Shown here one piece after another: positions 62,230-64,000 of a stretch of DNA of 64,000 nt. The translations under genes were made by a program, and so were the position numbers. The stretch comes from Limiplasma sp036645955 (GTDB lineage: Bacteria; Bacillota; Clostridia; Christensenellales; Aristaeellaceae). The stretch spans positions 1 through 64,000 of the forward strand of contig JAVXND010000006.1 in assembly GCA_036645955.1 (NCBI GenBank). Direction: 5' to 3'. Numbering within the stretch: the first letter of the stretch is position 1; each line of letters begins with the position of its first letter. Below the pieces are notes generated by a model. It made no database searches. It was not told the origin of the DNA and saw only the letters and a program-made list of their open reading frames with translations.

Positions 62230-62370
62230 CCACCCCCTTCATCCGCGCCAAGGAACGCTGCTTTTTGATGCCTATATAGTCCCTAAAATGAGATTGTCAA
62301 TTGAATTCTAAAAAAATGTCGGGAAGGGCAGCATACAGCCTCAAACATCCGATACGGCACAATCTTTCGA

Positions 62371-62406
62371 ATATGACTTGTTCTTGTCATATGACCTTTG
62401 TATAAT
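62371..62406 (+). promoter_or_regulatory. Promoter and operator of the WYL regulator gene
   Basis: Palindrome ATATGAC-N8-GTCATAT (62371-62392) covers the -35 region of a promoter with TTGTTC, 17 bases, perfect TATAAT (62378-62406). The same palindrome returns at 63319-63340. Binding there would block polymerase, fitting autorepression. Confidence 0.75.
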
Positions 62407-62425
62407 GGAACACGAGGTGAGGCAG

Positions 62426-63319
62426 GTGCAGATCAACAGACTTTTTGAAATGGTTTATATTCTGCTGGACAAGAAAAAGGTTACGGCGGGGGAGCTGGCA
62501 CGGCGGTTTGAGGTGTCGCCCCGCACGATTTATCGGGATGCGGAGCTTTTATCCTCTGCTGGCATTCCCGTTTATATGACCAAGGGCAAGGGTGGAGGCA
62601 TTTCGCTTTTGCCCGATTTTGTATTGAATAAAGCCGTGCTAACCGACAGGGAAAGGTCCGATATTCTTTCAGCACTCCACGCCGTGGAGGCAGTGAGCTT
62701 GGAGCAGGCAAACACAGCCGTACAAAAGCTTTCGTCCCTGTTTGGCGGCCAAAGTGTCGACTGGTTGGAGGTGGATTTTTCCGACTGGTCAAACGGAAAC
62801 GAGGAATCAAAGCTCTTTTCCGCACTGAAAGCCGCCATTTTGGTTAAACAGCGGGTGGCGTTTTTCTATCACGGCAGTGAAGGCGGTCGGCGGCGCACCG
62901 TAGAGCCCTTAAAGCTCTGCTTCAAAGGGCAGAGCTGGTATCTTTACGCCTACTGCATGCTGCGGAAGGATTTCCGCTTTTTTAAACTGCGGCGCATCAA
63001 AGAATGGCTGTTGCTGGAGGAGCACTTTGAACGCCGTGCGCCCGCTAAAATTTTCGGGGAAGGCAAGGCGTTTCAAGCTGATTTTGTCACCGTCACGCTC
63101 AAAATCTCCAATGAGATGGCGTATCGGGTGTATGACGAATTTTCGGAGTATGAGAAGCTGACGGACGGTGACTTTCGGGTGACCTTTTCCATGCCGCAAA
63201 GCGATTGGTTATACCAATACCTCGCCACCTTCGGTGAGCACTGTGAGGTTTTAGCCCCAGAGGACGTTCGCAGGGAGTTGCGGGACAAACTGCAAAAGGC
63301 GCTGGAGCAATATAAATAA
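62426..63319 (+). CDS. YafY-type transcriptional regulator (HTH-WYL)
   Basis: 297 residues: an N-terminal HTH_11 domain (VTAGELARRFEVSPRTIYRD), a WYL domain (VEPLKLCFKGQSWYLYAYC) and a C-terminal WCX-like extension. The GTG at 62426 is chosen because the promoter's -10 box overlaps an upstream ATG (62405), so a transcript would start after it, and GAGGTGAGG precedes the GTG; homologues also begin with QINRLFE. It is followed by a GNAT/YoaP-like gene with the same operator, its likely second target. Confidence 0.9.
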   Translation: MQINRLFEMVYILLDKKKVTAGELARRFEVSPRTIYRDAELLSSAGIPVYMTKGKGGGISLLPDFVLNKAVLTDRERSDILSALHAVEAVSLEQANTAVQKLSSLFGGQSVDWLEVDFSDWSNGNEESKLFSALKAAILVKQRVAFFYHGSEGGRRRTVEPLKLCFKGQSWYLYAYCMLRKDFRFFKLRRIKEWLLLEEHFERRAPAKIFGEGKAFQADFVTVTLKISNEMAYRVYDEFSEYEKLTDGDFRVTFSMPQSDWLYQYLATFGEHCEVLAPEDVRRELRDKLQKALEQYK

Positions 63320-63340
63320 TATGACATGCTGTTGTCATCT
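63319..63340 (+). promoter_or_regulatory. Second operator-like palindrome, upstream of the GNAT/YoaP-like gene
   Basis: ATATGAC-N8-GTCATCT, identical to the site at 62371 at 18 of 22 positions. It begins on the stop codon of the WYL regulator gene, about 60 bases ahead of the next start codon. A TTGTCA within it may serve as a -35 box, but the -10 box is not certain. Confidence 0.7.
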
Positions 63341-63398
63341 TTCTTTGGATAAAATAATGTTGAAATAAGAAAAGGTGAATTTGCCAAAGGAGGGCACG

Positions 63399-64000
63399 AT
63401 GGAAATAATAGAGGTAACGGCGGAAAATTTGGGCACAGAGCATATTTGCTGTGCCATCTCCGACAAAAAAGGCGAAACCTGTGTCGCATCCAAAAAGGCG
63501 TGGATGCGTGAGCGGTTTGCGGACGGGCTGGTGTTCAAAAAGCTGGATGTCAGAGGAAAGGTGTTTATTGAATATCTGCCTGCTGAAAAAGCGTGGTGTC
63601 CGATTTTGGCGGAGGGCTATCTGTTTATCAACTGCTTTTGGGTGTCGGGGAAATTTAAGGGACAGGGCTATGCAAACCAGCTTTTGGAGGGTTGCATTGC
63701 AGATGCCAAAAGCAAGGGAATGTGCGGGCTAGCGGTACTTTCCTCCCCTGAAAAGAGACCGTTTCTGTCCGATCCAAAATACTTGAAATACAAAGGCTTT
63801 CAAGTTGCTGATAGCGCGGCACCCTATTTTGAATTGCTTTATCTGCCCTTTGACTGCAATGCGCTGGTGCCGAAATTCAAGCCCTGCGCTAAGAACGGGA
63901 AAATCAGAGATGATGGCATGGTGCTCTATTACACAAACCAGTGCCCCCATACGGACAAATACGTTCCCAAGATTGCGGAGGTTGCCAGACAGCAGGGTGT
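63399..64000 (+). CDS. GNAT acetyltransferase, YoaP-like (cut at window edge)
   Basis: The first 200 codons are present; the gene runs off the right end. It begins MEIIEVTAENLGTEHICC, with AAGGAGGG 4-5 bases upstream. The GNAT acetyl-CoA loop is FKGQGYANQLL, and the start of the YoaP-like second domain reads LYYTNQCPHTDKYV. It is a paralogue of the gene at 17078-17839, with matching motifs in the same order. It probably forms a unit with the WYL regulator. Substrate unknown. Confidence 0.82.
   Translation, partial: MEIIEVTAENLGTEHICCAISDKKGETCVASKKAWMRERFADGLVFKKLDVRGKVFIEYLPAEKAWCPILAEGYLFINCFWVSGKFKGQGYANQLLEGCIADAKSKGMCGLAVLSSPEKRPFLSDPKYLKYKGFQVADSAAPYFELLYLPFDCNALVPKFKPCAKNGKIRDDGMVLYYTNQCPHTDKYVPKIAEVARQQG

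Larger units (their letters stand above)
61676..62263. repeat. Gene-free cluster of dispersed intergenic repeats
   Basis: About 590 bases without a credible gene. A unit of about 48 bp containing GCTGTGCTGTAGCAGGAGC recurs near 61685, 61733 and 61781 and, varied, near 62160. A stretch of about 108 bp (from about 61770 to 61880) returns at about 62155-62263 with few changes. Open frames across the region are repeats only. The 39-bp palindromic elements listed separately lie within it. Confidence 0.85.

Noticed and set aside
1..64000. rRNA, tRNA or riboswitch genes
   Set aside because: I looked in the intergenic gaps and found no cloverleaf, rRNA stretch or recognisable riboswitch; a covariance-model search would settle this.

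Overview
The window looks like a chromosomal segment of a spore-forming, probably gut-associated Clostridia-type Bacillota (inference). The support is: strong AGGAGG-type ribosome binding sites throughout, spoVT with a sigma-G-like promoter, a SpoVB-type flippase, two small spore-coat-like genes, a Bce-type peptide-sensing module, a cdaA-cdaR cluster, an rsmG-parB/noc-like pair, and moderately high GC. No rRNA or tRNA gene was recognised.

Layout. 1-9943: a shortened FtsH-like protease, a class A penicillin-binding protein, a BceAB-like ABC transporter with its two-component system (all minus strand), and two coat-like genes. 9966-17839: a minus-strand operon with two secreted phosphodiester glycosidase-domain proteins and a divergent Lgt-like membrane protein; a plus-strand cluster for a sodium-pump decarboxylase beta subunit, a gamma-like subunit, an unknown membrane protein and a Usp protein; then a hemolysin III homologue, a ferredoxin-like protein and a GNAT/YoaP-like protein. 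18010-28119: a minus-strand beta-galactoside utilisation block (AraC regulator, sugar-binding protein, two permeases, two GH2 enzymes). 28126-31079: an epimerase and a TetR regulator sharing a compact divergent promoter, then a DUF362 ferredoxin protein. 31110-40241: housekeeping and sporulation genes (holA, comEC, ispF, ispD, rqcP, hup, mazG, spoVB-like, spoVT).

41252-50465 is a type I-C CRISPR-Cas locus: cas3, cas5c, cas8c with an internal cas11c start, cas7c, remnants of cas4 and cas1, cas2, a leader, and an array of 23 repeats. The interference genes look intact. The adaptation genes are wrecked by three separate lesions: a palindromic element of about 117 bp inserted at the cas4 start with a 10-bp direct repeat, a deletion fusing the first part of cas4 in frame to cas1, and a second deletion plus frameshift that removes the middle of cas1. 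The system therefore looks able to interfere but not to acquire spacers.

50466-61647: a 9-bp tandem repeat tract, an XRE-cupin regulator with an acyl-CoA synthetase, an aldo/keto reductase, a cdaA-cdaR operon extended by a proline-rich membrane protein and a P-loop ATPase, and radC-DUF218-rsmG-parB/noc-like. 61676-62263 holds no gene but is packed with dispersed repeats, including three copies of a 39-bp element around a 20-bp palindrome. The right end has a WYL regulator and a second GNAT/YoaP-like gene (cut by the window edge). Both are preceded by the same ATATGAC-N8-GTCAT operator-like palindrome, which suggests a self-regulated two-gene unit.
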